In this document: positions 44,044 through 52,442 of the stretch, one piece after another
How the letters are laid out: each line of letters opens with the position of its first letter
How positions within the stretch are numbered: the stretch's first letter is position 1
From: Cryobacterium sp. SO2
Lineage (GTDB): Bacteria > Actinomycetota > Actinomycetes > Actinomycetales > Microbacteriaceae
Direction: 5' to 3'
DNA length: 64,000 nucleotides
Assembly: GCF_026151165.2 (NCBI RefSeq)
Contig: NZ_CP117849.1
Location: 1,860,001-1,924,000 of the forward strand
Made by a program: the position numbers and the translations under genes
Notes under the pieces: model-generated
What the model was told of the DNA's origin: nothing
The model's database searches: none
Seen by the model: the letters and a program-made list of their open reading frames with translations, nothing else

Positions 44044-45207
44044 ATGAACACTTCGACTCCCACGCAGAACCTGGTGTCCCCGCTTCGAATCGGTGACATC
44101 GAACTCGACGTGCCCGTGGTACTGGCCCCTATGGCCGGCATCACCAACACCGCCTTCCGCCGGCTCTGCCGTGAATACGGTGCCGGCCTGTACGTCAGCG
44201 AGATGATCACCTCCCGGGCGCTCGTCGAGCGCACCACGGAGTCGATGCGCCTGATCAGGCACCACGAGAGCGAGAAGACCCGCTCCATCCAGCTCTACGG
44301 CGTCGACCCGAAGACCGTCGCCGAGGCCGTCACCATGCTCGTCGCCGAAGACCGCGCCGACCACATCGACCTCAACTTCGGCTGCCCGGTTCCCAAGGTC
44401 ACCCGCAAGGGCGGGGGAGCGGCACTGCCCTGGAAGATCACCCTGTTCCGGGAGATCGTCGAAGCGGCCGTCACGGCTGCCGGGTCCATTCCGCTCACCG
44501 TCAAGATGCGCAAGGGCATCGACTCCGACCACCTCACCTACCTCGAAGCCGGCCGGGTCGCAGAGGGCGCCGGCGTCGCCGCCATCGCGCTGCACGCCCG
44601 CACCGCCGCCGACTACTACTCCGGCCACGCCGACTGGTCAGCCATCGAGACCCTGAAGAACACCATCACGAGTGTTCCGGTACTCGGGAACGGCGACATC
44701 TGGTCGGCCGCAGACGCGCTGCGCATGGTCGCGGAGACCGGCTGCGACGGCGTCGTCGTCGGCCGTGGCTGCCTCGGCCGCCCCTGGCTGTTCGGCGACC
44801 TCGCGGCGGCCTTCCGCGGCGACGTCCTCAAGGCCGAACCCACCCTGGGTCAGGTCGCGGACGCGTTCCGCCGGCACGCCGAACTGCTCACCGAGTTCTT
44901 CGACAGCGAGGAACGCGCCTGCCGCGACGTGCGCAAGCACGTGGCATGGTACTTCAAGGGTTACCCCGTCGGCGGCGACCTGCGCGCCAGCCTCGCCTCC
45001 GTCGTGTCCCTTGAACAACTCGACGAACTCCTCGCGACCATGGACCAGGACCAGCCGTACCCCGGCATCGGCGCCGAAGGGCAGCGCGGCCGTGCCGGCA
45101 GCCCCAAGAAGACCTCGTTGCCCGAACGCTGGCTCGATTCGCGCGACATCGTCGGCGCAGAGCGCAGCAATCTCACCGAGGGCGAGGGGGACACCAGCGG
45201 TGGTTAA
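44044..45207 (+). CDS. dusB: tRNA-dihydrouridine synthase
   Basis: 387 residues. FMN-binding TIM barrel: VPVVLAPMAGITNTAFRRLC, IQLYGVDP, catalytic Cys C114 in DLNFGCPVPKVTRKG, VKMRKGI, LHARTAADYYSG, GNGDIWSA and VGRGCLGRPWLF. It reduces uridines in the D-loop of tRNAs. A C-terminal extension of about 60 polar residues follows the RNA-binding helical domain. It overlaps dgt by eight bases; the order dusB-dgt-dnaG is standard in actinobacteria and links tRNA modification, dNTP pools and priming in one transcript. Confidence 0.94.
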   Translation: MNTSTPTQNLVSPLRIGDIELDVPVVLAPMAGITNTAFRRLCREYGAGLYVSEMITSRALVERTTESMRLIRHHESEKTRSIQLYGVDPKTVAEAVTMLVAEDRADHIDLNFGCPVPKVTRKGGGAALPWKITLFREIVEAAVTAAGSIPLTVKMRKGIDSDHLTYLEAGRVAEGAGVAAIALHARTAADYYSGHADWSAIETLKNTITSVPVLGNGDIWSAADALRMVAETGCDGVVVGRGCLGRPWLFGDLAAAFRGDVLKAEPTLGQVADAFRRHAELLTEFFDSEERACRDVRKHVAWYFKGYPVGGDLRASLASVVSLEQLDELLATMDQDQPYPGIGAEGQRGRAGSPKKTSLPERWLDSRDIVGAERSNLTEGEGDTSGG

Positions 45208-46480
45208 TCAGACCGGGTACAGCGTTCACGACGAAGCCAGGTTCCGGCCAGAGGAGCATGACTCGAGCCGCAGCGACTTCGCCCGCGACCGGGCGAGGCT
45301 GCTGCACTCCAGTGCCCTGCGCCGCCTCGCGGCCAAGACCCAGGTGCTCAGCCCCGCCGCGGGCCTTGACTTCGCCCGCAACCGCCTCACCCATTCCCTC
45401 GAGGTGGCCCAGATCGGCCGGGAGCTCGCCCTGCGGCTGGCCCTGGACCCCGACATCGTCGACACCGCCTGCCTCGCCCACGACATCGGCCATCCGCCGT
45501 TCGGCCACAACGGCGAAAAGGCCCTCAACACCTGGGCCGCCGACATCGGCGGCTTCGAGGGCAACGCGCAGACCCTGCGCCTGCTCAGCCGTCTGGAACC
45601 GAAGGTGTTCGGCGAGAACGGCGAGAGCTTCGGGCTCAACCTCACCCGCGCCAGCCTCGACGCCAGCTGCAAATACCCCTGGGCCGCGGACTCCTCCGTG
45701 GCCGATCCGAGCGGCCGCGCCAAGTTCGGTTTCTACGAAGACGACAGGGCCGCCTTCGAGTGGCTGCGCGACGGCGCCCCCACCCGGCAGCTCTGCGTCG
45801 AGGCCCAGGTCATGGACCTCTCCGACGACATCGCCTACTCCGTGCACGACTTCGAGGATGCCGTCGTCAGCGGCTACCTCGATGTCGAACTGCTCAGCAG
45901 CCGCAGCGAGCACGCCGCCCTGGTCACCTCGATGTACGAGTGGACCGGTGGGCAGTTCAGCCACGACGAGCTCATCGCCGCCTTCGACAGGCTCGACGCC
46001 CTCGATGTCTGGGTGCACGGCTGGACCGCCGGGCGGCGTGACCAGGGCCGGTTGAAGAACCTGACCAGCCAGCTCATCGGCCGGTTCAGCGGCGCGGCGG
46101 TCTCCGCCACCCGGGCGGCCTACCCCGACAGCCACCTCATCCGTTTCTCCGCCCACGTGGTGGTACCCCGCGAGGTGCAGGCCGAGATCGGTGTGCTCAA
46201 GGGAATCGTCGCGGCCTTCGTGATGTCCACCCACGTTCGCCAGCCGCTCTACGTCGAGCAACGCGAGACCCTCACCTACCTCGCCGACACCCTGCTGGCC
46301 AGCGGCGACGAACACCTCGACCCCGGGTTCCGCGAGGACTGGGCGGGTGCCGCAGACGACGCCGCGCGCAAGCGCGTGATCGTCGACCAGGTAGCGAGCC
46401 TCACCGACCAGAGCGCCATTGCCCTGCAGCGCCGGTTGCACCTGTCGAGGGGCGTGAGGGTCGACGCATGGCAGGACTGA
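45200..46480 (+). CDS. dgt: Deoxyguanosinetriphosphate triphosphohydrolase-like protein
   Basis: 426 residues of the HD superfamily: H65 in RNRLTHSLEVAQIGR, H94-D95 in AHDIGHPPFGHNGE, and a later Asp in MDLSDDIAYSVHD. It hydrolyses dGTP or other dNTPs to nucleoside and triphosphate; in actinobacteria the type is a dNTPase of broad specificity. GTG 45200 lies nine bases after GAGGGGG and eight bases inside dusB. It overlaps dnaG by 13 bases. Confidence 0.94.
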   Translation: MVNQTGYSVHDEARFRPEEHDSSRSDFARDRARLLHSSALRRLAAKTQVLSPAAGLDFARNRLTHSLEVAQIGRELALRLALDPDIVDTACLAHDIGHPPFGHNGEKALNTWAADIGGFEGNAQTLRLLSRLEPKVFGENGESFGLNLTRASLDASCKYPWAADSSVADPSGRAKFGFYEDDRAAFEWLRDGAPTRQLCVEAQVMDLSDDIAYSVHDFEDAVVSGYLDVELLSSRSEHAALVTSMYEWTGGQFSHDELIAAFDRLDALDVWVHGWTAGRRDQGRLKNLTSQLIGRFSGAAVSATRAAYPDSHLIRFSAHVVVPREVQAEIGVLKGIVAAFVMSTHVRQPLYVEQRETLTYLADTLLASGDEHLDPGFREDWAGAADDAARKRVIVDQVASLTDQSAIALQRRLHLSRGVRVDAWQD

Positions 46481-48324
46481 TCCGGCAAGGCGACATCGAA
46501 GAGGTCAAGGCCCGCACCAACATCGCCGACATCGTCAGCGACTACGTCAGTCTCAAATCCGCCGGCGTCGGTTCGATGAAGGGCCTGTGCCCCTTCCACG
46601 ACGAGCGCAGCCCCAGTTTCCACGTACGCCCGCAGGTCGGTTTCTACCACTGCTTCGGCTGCGGGGAGAGCGGCGACGTCTATTCGTTCCTGCAGAAAAT
46701 GGACCACGTCAGTTTCGCCGAGGCCGTCGAACGCCTGGCCGGCCGGGCCGGCTTCGAACTGCACTACGAAGACGGCGGCAACGCCCCTGACCACGGCAAC
46801 CGGGCCAGGCTGCTTGCCGCGAACCAGGCCGCCGCCGAGTTCTTCGTCGAACAGCTCGGCAGTCCGGGCGCCCAGGTCGGCCGCAACTTCCTCGGCGAAC
46901 GAGGCTTCGACTCCCAGGCCGCCGAGAGGTTCGGCATCGGCTTCGCGCCGAAAAGTTGGGACGAACTCACCAAGCACCTGCGCGGCCGCGGTTTCAGCAC
47001 GGAGGAACTCACCCTCTCCGGCCTGGTCTCCGCCGGCGACCGCGGCATCTACGACAGGTTCCGCGGCCGGCTGGTCTGGCCTATCCGCGACATCACCGGA
47101 CAGACCATCGGCTTCGGCGCGCGCAAGCTGCTCGACGACGACAAGGGCCCCAAATACCTCAACACGCCGGAGACCCCGGTGTATCACAAGGCCCAGGTGC
47201 TCTACGGCCTCGACCTGGCCAAGCGTGACATCTCCCGCAACCACCAGGTCGTCGTCGTCGAGGGCTACACCGACGTGATGGCCTGCCACCTGGCCGGGAT
47301 CACGACAGCCGTTGCCACCTGCGGCACCTCATTCGGCGTCGACCACATCAAGGTGCTGCGCCGGGTGCTCGGTGACGACAGCGGCGTCGGCGAGGTCGTC
47401 TTCACCTTCGACCCTGACGCGGCCGGTCAGAAAGCCGCCGTGCGCGCCTTCGCCGAAGAGCAGCGCTTCAACGCGCAGACCTTCGTCGCCGTCGCCCCGG
47501 AGGGGCTCGACCCCTGCGACCTCAGGCTGCACCGCGGCGACGACGCCGTGCGCCGCCTCATCGAGTCCAAGAAGCCCATGTTCGAGTTCATGATCCGGCA
47601 GCTCCTGGGTCAGTACAACCTGGACACCGTCGAGGGCAGGGTCTCGGCTCTCCGCGCCGCGGCGCCCATCGTCAGCGACATCCGGGATCCGTCGATGCGC
47701 CCGGGCTACGTGCACGAACTGTCCAGGATGCTGGGCATGGACATGGGCGAGGTCTCCCGCGCCGTCAACCAGGCCCAGTCCAGGTCCCGCACCGCGCCCG
47801 CCGCAGAGCCCCGGCGCGCGGGGGAGCCCGCCCCGGCCGCCAGGGAACACCAGTTCTCGCTCGTGGACCTTCCGGCCGACCCCGTCACCCGCATCGAACG
47901 GGACGCGCTGATGGCGATGCTGCAGCATCCGACCCTGGTGGGCCTTGACCTGGTGCAGCGCGCAGTGCAGACCGGAATGACCAACAGCTCCCTGGCCGTC
48001 GTGCGCGACGCCATCGCCACGGCCCTTCCCCATGCCGCCGCCCCGGACTGGCTCGCCACGGTGGTCGCGGAGACCCCGGCGCCCCTGGCCAACCTCGTCA
48101 CCGAACTCGCGATGGCCCCGCTGCCCGAGCGTGCGGAACGGGAAGTGACCCGGTACGTGCGGGACATCACGACAGTGCTCATCGAGAAGGACCTGCTGCG
48201 CCAGAAAGCCGACCTTCTCGGCCGGCTGCAACGGGCGGATGCGACCAATCGTGAGGTCTACGTCGCCATTCAGCGCGAGCTCGTGCGGGTCGAGGCCGAG
48301 CGCCGCAACCTCAGAGAATCCTGA
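46468..48324 (+). CDS. dnaG: DNA primase
   Basis: 618 residues: CHC2 zinc-binding domain with C41, H44, C62 and C65 (LCPFHDERSPSF, YHCFGCGESGDV), RNA polymerase core with TOPRIM VVVVEGYTDVMACH and FTFDPDAAGQKA, and a C-terminal DnaB-binding region after an Ala/Pro-rich linker (about 440-465). It makes RNA primers at the replication fork. It is the last gene of the dusB-dgt-dnaG run; the start overlaps dgt. A short TCCTGA/TCAGGA inverted repeat around its stop is too weak to call a terminator. Confidence 0.96.
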   Translation: MAGLIRQGDIEEVKARTNIADIVSDYVSLKSAGVGSMKGLCPFHDERSPSFHVRPQVGFYHCFGCGESGDVYSFLQKMDHVSFAEAVERLAGRAGFELHYEDGGNAPDHGNRARLLAANQAAAEFFVEQLGSPGAQVGRNFLGERGFDSQAAERFGIGFAPKSWDELTKHLRGRGFSTEELTLSGLVSAGDRGIYDRFRGRLVWPIRDITGQTIGFGARKLLDDDKGPKYLNTPETPVYHKAQVLYGLDLAKRDISRNHQVVVVEGYTDVMACHLAGITTAVATCGTSFGVDHIKVLRRVLGDDSGVGEVVFTFDPDAAGQKAAVRAFAEEQRFNAQTFVAVAPEGLDPCDLRLHRGDDAVRRLIESKKPMFEFMIRQLLGQYNLDTVEGRVSALRAAAPIVSDIRDPSMRPGYVHELSRMLGMDMGEVSRAVNQAQSRSRTAPAAEPRRAGEPAPAAREHQFSLVDLPADPVTRIERDALMAMLQHPTLVGLDLVQRAVQTGMTNSSLAVVRDAIATALPHAAAPDWLATVVAETPAPLANLVTELAMAPLPERAEREVTRYVRDITTVLIEKDLLRQKADLLGRLQRADATNREVYVAIQRELVRVEAERRNLRES

Positions 48325-48339
48325 CGTATCCTCGGGCTT

Positions 48340-48425
48340 TCAGGACAAATCGGTATATTGCGGCTGTATTAAGATGCACGCTCCAGTAGTCGCTGAACGC
48401 GCATTGTGTGCTAATTCTTGGAACA
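48340..48425 (+). promoter_or_regulatory. AT-rich promoter region of peptide ABC operon
   Basis: This 182-base gap is markedly AT-richer than its flanks. It holds several -10-like strings: TATATT at 48354-48359, TATTAA at 48367-48372 and TAATTC at 48412-48417. No single -35 stands out, and the leader would exceed 80 bases, enough for regulation not resolved here. Confidence 0.35.
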
Positions 48426-48506
48426 CAGCAACGCATTTCTGCGCCTGACTGCAGATCTGCGAGCAATACCCCAGAAGAAATCACCTTGAGGAAGAGGCAT
48501 TCGACT

Positions 48507-50141
48507 ATGGCTTTTGTATCCACCAGGCGCGGCCGGTATATCGGCGTCACCGCCGGTCTCGCCGCCGCGGCACTTGTTCTCGCCGGCTGCTCCAGCTCCG
48601 GTTCCACGACGACCGACTCAGGCTCGGCGCCGCTGACGATCGGCACCACGGACAAGGTCACCACCCTCGACCCGGCCGGTTCCTACGACAACGGTTCATT
48701 CGCCGTGCAGAATCAGGTCTTCCCGTTCCTCATGAACACCCCGTACGGCAGCCCGGATGTCGAGCCCGACATCGCCGTGTCCGCCGAGTTCACCTCGCCC
48801 ACGCAGTACACGGTCACCCTCAAGCCCGACCTCGTCTGGGCGAACGGCAACAAGCTCACCTCGTCCGACGTCAAGTTCAGCTTCGACCGCCAGCTGGCCA
48901 TCGCCGCCGACAACGGTCCCTCGTCGCTGCTCTACAACCTCGAGAGCGTCGACGCCCCCGACGACACGACGGTGGTCTTCAACCTGTTGGCGGCGGACGA
49001 CCAGATCTTCCCGCAGATCCTCTCCAGCCCGGCCGGCCCGATCGTGGACGAGGAGTCCTTCTCCGCGACCGAGCTCACCGCTGACGCCGACATCGTCAAG
49101 GCCAACGCGTTCGCCGGCCAGTACGTCATCACCAGCTACGACTTCAACAACCTGATCGGCTACAAGGCGAACCCGGACTACGCGGGCCTCCTCGGACCCG
49201 CGAAGACCGACGTCGTCAACGTCAAGTACTACGCGGACTCGTCCAACCTCAAGCTCGACGTGCAGGAGGGGAACATCGACGTGGCGTTCCGCAGCCTGTC
49301 CGCGACTGACGTCGACGACCTGCGCGGCAACGACAAGGTGAAGGTCGTCGACGGACCCGGCGGCGAGATCCGCTACATCGTCTTCAACTTCGACACCCAG
49401 CCCTACGGTGCGGCAACCCCAGAGGCTGACCCGGCCAAGGCACTCGCCGTGCGCCAGGCCGTCGCCGACCTCGTCGACCGTGACGAGATCGCCGACCAGG
49501 TCTACAAGGGCACGTACACCCCGCTGTACTCCTACGTTCCCGCCGGCTTGACCGGCGCCACCGAATCCCTCAAGGGCCTCTACGGCGACGGCGACGGCGC
49601 ACCCGACGCCGACAAGGCCGAGGCCACGCTGGCAGCAGCCGGCGTGACCGAGAAGGTCGTGCTGAACCTCCAGTACAGCAACGACCACTACGGCCCCTCG
49701 TCCGGCGACGAGTACGCCCTGGTCAAGGACCAGCTCGAGGCCTCCGGCCTGTTCACCGTCAACCTGCAGACGACGGAGTGGGTGCAGTACTCCAAGGACC
49801 GTTCCTCCGACGTGTACCCGGAGTACCAGCTCGGTTGGTTCCCCGACTACTCCGACGCCGACAACTACTTGACGCCGTTCTTCCTCACCGAGAACTTCCT
49901 CGGCAACCACTACGTCGACCAGGAAGTCAACGACCTGATCCTCGAACAGGCCGTGACCGTCGATCCCGACGCCCGCACCGCGCTGATCGAAGAGATCCAG
50001 GACAAGGTCGCGGCGCAGCTGTCGACAGTGCCCCTGCTGCAGGGCGCCCAGGTCGCCGTGACCGGAACCACCGTGACCGGCACGTCCGACACGCTCGACG
50101 CGTCGTTCAAGTTCCGGTACGCTGCTCTGGCCAAGGGCTAG
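48507..50141 (+). CDS. Peptide ABC transporter substrate-binding lipoprotein
   Basis: 544 residues of SBP_bac_5 (DppA/OppA) type. Lipoprotein signal peptide: basic n-region STRRGRY, hydrophobic core, lipobox LAGC with Cys28, then a Ser/Thr linker. The mature domain has IGTTDKVTTLDPAGSYDNGS, KPDLVWANGNKLTSSDVKFSFDR, VRQAVADLVDRDEIA, and ends near DASFKFRYAALAKG. It captures oligopeptides outside the membrane for the permeases that follow. AGAGG lies upstream of ATG 48507. A strong hairpin separates it from the permease genes, which would let the binding protein be made in excess. Confidence 0.94.
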   Translation: MAFVSTRRGRYIGVTAGLAAAALVLAGCSSSGSTTTDSGSAPLTIGTTDKVTTLDPAGSYDNGSFAVQNQVFPFLMNTPYGSPDVEPDIAVSAEFTSPTQYTVTLKPDLVWANGNKLTSSDVKFSFDRQLAIAADNGPSSLLYNLESVDAPDDTTVVFNLLAADDQIFPQILSSPAGPIVDEESFSATELTADADIVKANAFAGQYVITSYDFNNLIGYKANPDYAGLLGPAKTDVVNVKYYADSSNLKLDVQEGNIDVAFRSLSATDVDDLRGNDKVKVVDGPGGEIRYIVFNFDTQPYGAATPEADPAKALAVRQAVADLVDRDEIADQVYKGTYTPLYSYVPAGLTGATESLKGLYGDGDGAPDADKAEATLAAAGVTEKVVLNLQYSNDHYGPSSGDEYALVKDQLEASGLFTVNLQTTEWVQYSKDRSSDVYPEYQLGWFPDYSDADNYLTPFFLTENFLGNHYVDQEVNDLILEQAVTVDPDARTALIEEIQDKVAAQLSTVPLLQGAQVAVTGTTVTGTSDTLDASFKFRYAALAKG

Positions 50142-50181
50142 CCGGCGCGGTTAATTCCGAAACGGTTCGATCCAATTAGAC

Positions 50182-50223
50182 GACGGGGGCGTTCGGCGCG
50201 ATTTCTCGCTGAACGCTCCCGTC
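50182..50223 (+). terminator. Intercistronic hairpin after binding-protein gene
   Basis: A 17-base-pair imperfect stem (GACGGGGGCGTTCGGCG with CGCTGAACGCTCCCGTC, two G-U pairs) and eight-base loop. Only a weak T-rich tail follows. Likely a partial terminator or a 3'-end stabiliser that raises binding-protein output relative to the membrane genes. Confidence 0.65.
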
Positions 50224-50271
50224 TCTGTGTGTACCGGGTGTACTGCCAGACCCGGCACGAGTGAGGTAGGA

Positions 50272-51363
50272 ATGACGACTGTAGCGACAATGCCGGCGCC
50301 CAGTGCGGCCGGTCAGGCCCAGAAGAAGAAGCGCGGCTCGGGGGGCGGTCTCGGCCGGTACATCGCCGTGCGCTTCCTCCTGATCATCCCGACGATCTTC
50401 ATCCTCGTGTCCATGGTCTTCTGGCTCATGCGCACCACGGGCGACCCGATCACGGCAGCCCTCGGCGGCCGGCTCACGCCTGACCAGCTCGCCGAGCGCA
50501 TCCACGCCGCCGGCTACGACAGGCCCATCCTCATCCAGTACGTCGAATACCTCGGCCAGATCTTCACGGGCAACTTCGGCACCACCATCAGCACCAACCG
50601 GCCGGTGTCAGAGGTACTCATCACCTACGGCGCTGCCACCGTCGAACTCGCCTTCTACGCGCTCCTGGTCGCGTTCATCGTCGGCATCCCGCTGGGCATG
50701 GTTGCGGCATACTGGCGGGACAAGTCCCCGGATGCGTTCCTGCGCATCTTCGCCATCCTCTGCTACGCCACCCCGGTGTTCTTCGCCGGACTGCTGTTCA
50801 AACTGGTCTTCGCCGTGTGGCTGAAGGTGCTGCCCGTCGCCGGGCGCGCCTCGACCGGCGCCGAACTGCAGATGCAGCTGCTGCCGAACAAGACCGGTTT
50901 CTACACCATCGACGCCCTCCAGACCGGCAATCCGGCCGTGCTGACGGATGTGCTTTCGCACGCCGTGCTGCCCGCCCTGGCGCTGGGCCTGCTGACCGCA
51001 GGGGTCTTCCTCCGCCTGGTGCGCACCAACGTCATCGGCACCCTGGGCACGGACTACGTCGACGCCGCCAGGTCCAGGGGAGTGAGTGAGTTCAGGCTCG
51101 TGCGGAAACACGCCTACCGGCCGGCCCTGATCCCGATCATCACCGTGATCGGCCTGCAGATCGCCCTGCTGCTCGGCGGAGCCGTGCTCACCGAGACGAC
51201 ATTCGAATGGAAGGGGCTGGGCTTCATGCTTTCCCAATTCCTTCAGGCCCGTGACTTCGTCGCCGTGCAGGGCATCGTCGCCCTCCTCGCCGTGATCGTC
51301 GCCCTGTCCAACTTCATCGTCGACATCATTGCCGCCATCATCGACCCGAGAGTGCGGTACTGA
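50272..51363 (+). CDS. Peptide ABC transporter permease (DppB-like)
   Basis: 363 residues. A basic N-terminal tail (KKKRGSGGG) precedes the first helix, then LMRTTGDPITAALGG and AERIHAAGYDRPILIQYVEYL typical of DppB/OppB, five further helices, and the EAA-like loop YVDAARSRGVSEFRLVRKHAYRPALIP. TAGGA lies just before ATG 50272. It pairs with the permease encoded two bases downstream of its stop. Confidence 0.94.
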   Translation: MTTVATMPAPSAAGQAQKKKRGSGGGLGRYIAVRFLLIIPTIFILVSMVFWLMRTTGDPITAALGGRLTPDQLAERIHAAGYDRPILIQYVEYLGQIFTGNFGTTISTNRPVSEVLITYGAATVELAFYALLVAFIVGIPLGMVAAYWRDKSPDAFLRIFAILCYATPVFFAGLLFKLVFAVWLKVLPVAGRASTGAELQMQLLPNKTGFYTIDALQTGNPAVLTDVLSHAVLPALALGLLTAGVFLRLVRTNVIGTLGTDYVDAARSRGVSEFRLVRKHAYRPALIPIITVIGLQIALLLGGAVLTETTFEWKGLGFMLSQFLQARDFVAVQGIVALLAVIVALSNFIVDIIAAIIDPRVRY

Positions 51364-51365
51364 CC

Positions 51366-52442
51366 ATGAGCGCCCCAGACGCCACGTTCCTCAAGCCCGC
51401 CAGGCCATCCATGCTCAACCGGTTGCCCATCGTCCACCAGCTCCGTCAGAGCGTCGGGTTGCAGCGCGGCATGCTCGTCGCCGGCCTCCTGGTGACGGCG
51501 GTGTTCCTGCTGACCGCGATCTTCGCGCCGGTGATCGCGCCGTACGGCTACAGCCAGCTCCGCGATGCCGCCGGGCTCTTCGGCGCCCAGCAGCCGCCGG
51601 GCGGGGCACACCTGCTCGGTACGACTGTCGGCGGTTACGACGTGCTCTCCCGGGTGCTCTGGGGCGCCCAGACCGCCCTGTTCGTGATCATCGTGGCCGT
51701 GGTGCTCTCCCTGTTCGCCGGCGTTCTGCTCGGCCTGGTCTCCGGCTACTTCGGCGGATGGCTGGACAGGGTGCTCGTGGTGGTTTGCGACGCGGTCTAC
51801 GCCTTCCCGTCGCTGCTGCTGGCCATTGTCATGTCGATCGTCATCTCCGGTGGCAAATCCGACCTGGTCGGCGGGGTCATGGCCGCGGCGATCTCGATCA
51901 CCGTCGTCTTCATCCCGCAGTACTTCCGCGTGATCCGCGCCGAAACCGTGCGCATCAAGGCGGAGGCCTACGTGGAGTCCGCCCGGGTGCTCGGTGCCGG
52001 CAACCTGCGGATCATGTTCCGGCACGTGCTGCGCAATGCCACCCGCACCCTGCCGCTGATCTTCACGCTCAACGCCTCTGAGGCGATCCTCACCCTGGCC
52101 GGCCTCGGCTTCCTCGGCTTCGGCATCGAACCGACCGAGGCTTCAGAGTGGGGCTACGACCTCAACAAGGCCCTCTCCGACGTCACCAGCGGAATCTGGT
52201 GGACGTCCCTGTTCCCCGGCCTCGCCATCGTGCTCGTGGTGCTCGGCATCACCCTCGTGGGCGAAAGCCTCAACGACCTGGCCGATCCCCGGCTGCGCGG
52301 TCGACGCGCCGTCGGCGCCTCCTCCGGTCTCGTCGCGGAGACCTCCGTGGTTCCCGGCGGCACCCTGATCGCCGGACCCGGCGGTCTCGACGGCCTCGAA
52401 ACGGGCCAGACCCACAGCACAGCCGAAGAGGCCAACTCATGA
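51366..52442 (+). CDS. Peptide ABC transporter permease (DppC-like)
   Basis: 358 residues. One N-terminal helix, the HLLGTTVGGYDVLSRVLWGAQ segment (DppC hallmark), four more helices and the EAA loop AYVESARVLGAGNLRIMFRHVL, then ESLNDLADPRLRGRR. A non-conserved Gly/Ala-rich C-terminal tail of about 45 residues follows. It overlaps the ATPase gene by four bases (ATGA). Confidence 0.94.
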   Translation: MSAPDATFLKPARPSMLNRLPIVHQLRQSVGLQRGMLVAGLLVTAVFLLTAIFAPVIAPYGYSQLRDAAGLFGAQQPPGGAHLLGTTVGGYDVLSRVLWGAQTALFVIIVAVVLSLFAGVLLGLVSGYFGGWLDRVLVVVCDAVYAFPSLLLAIVMSIVISGGKSDLVGGVMAAAISITVVFIPQYFRVIRAETVRIKAEAYVESARVLGAGNLRIMFRHVLRNATRTLPLIFTLNASEAILTLAGLGFLGFGIEPTEASEWGYDLNKALSDVTSGIWWTSLFPGLAIVLVVLGITLVGESLNDLADPRLRGRRAVGASSGLVAETSVVPGGTLIAGPGGLDGLETGQTHSTAEEANS

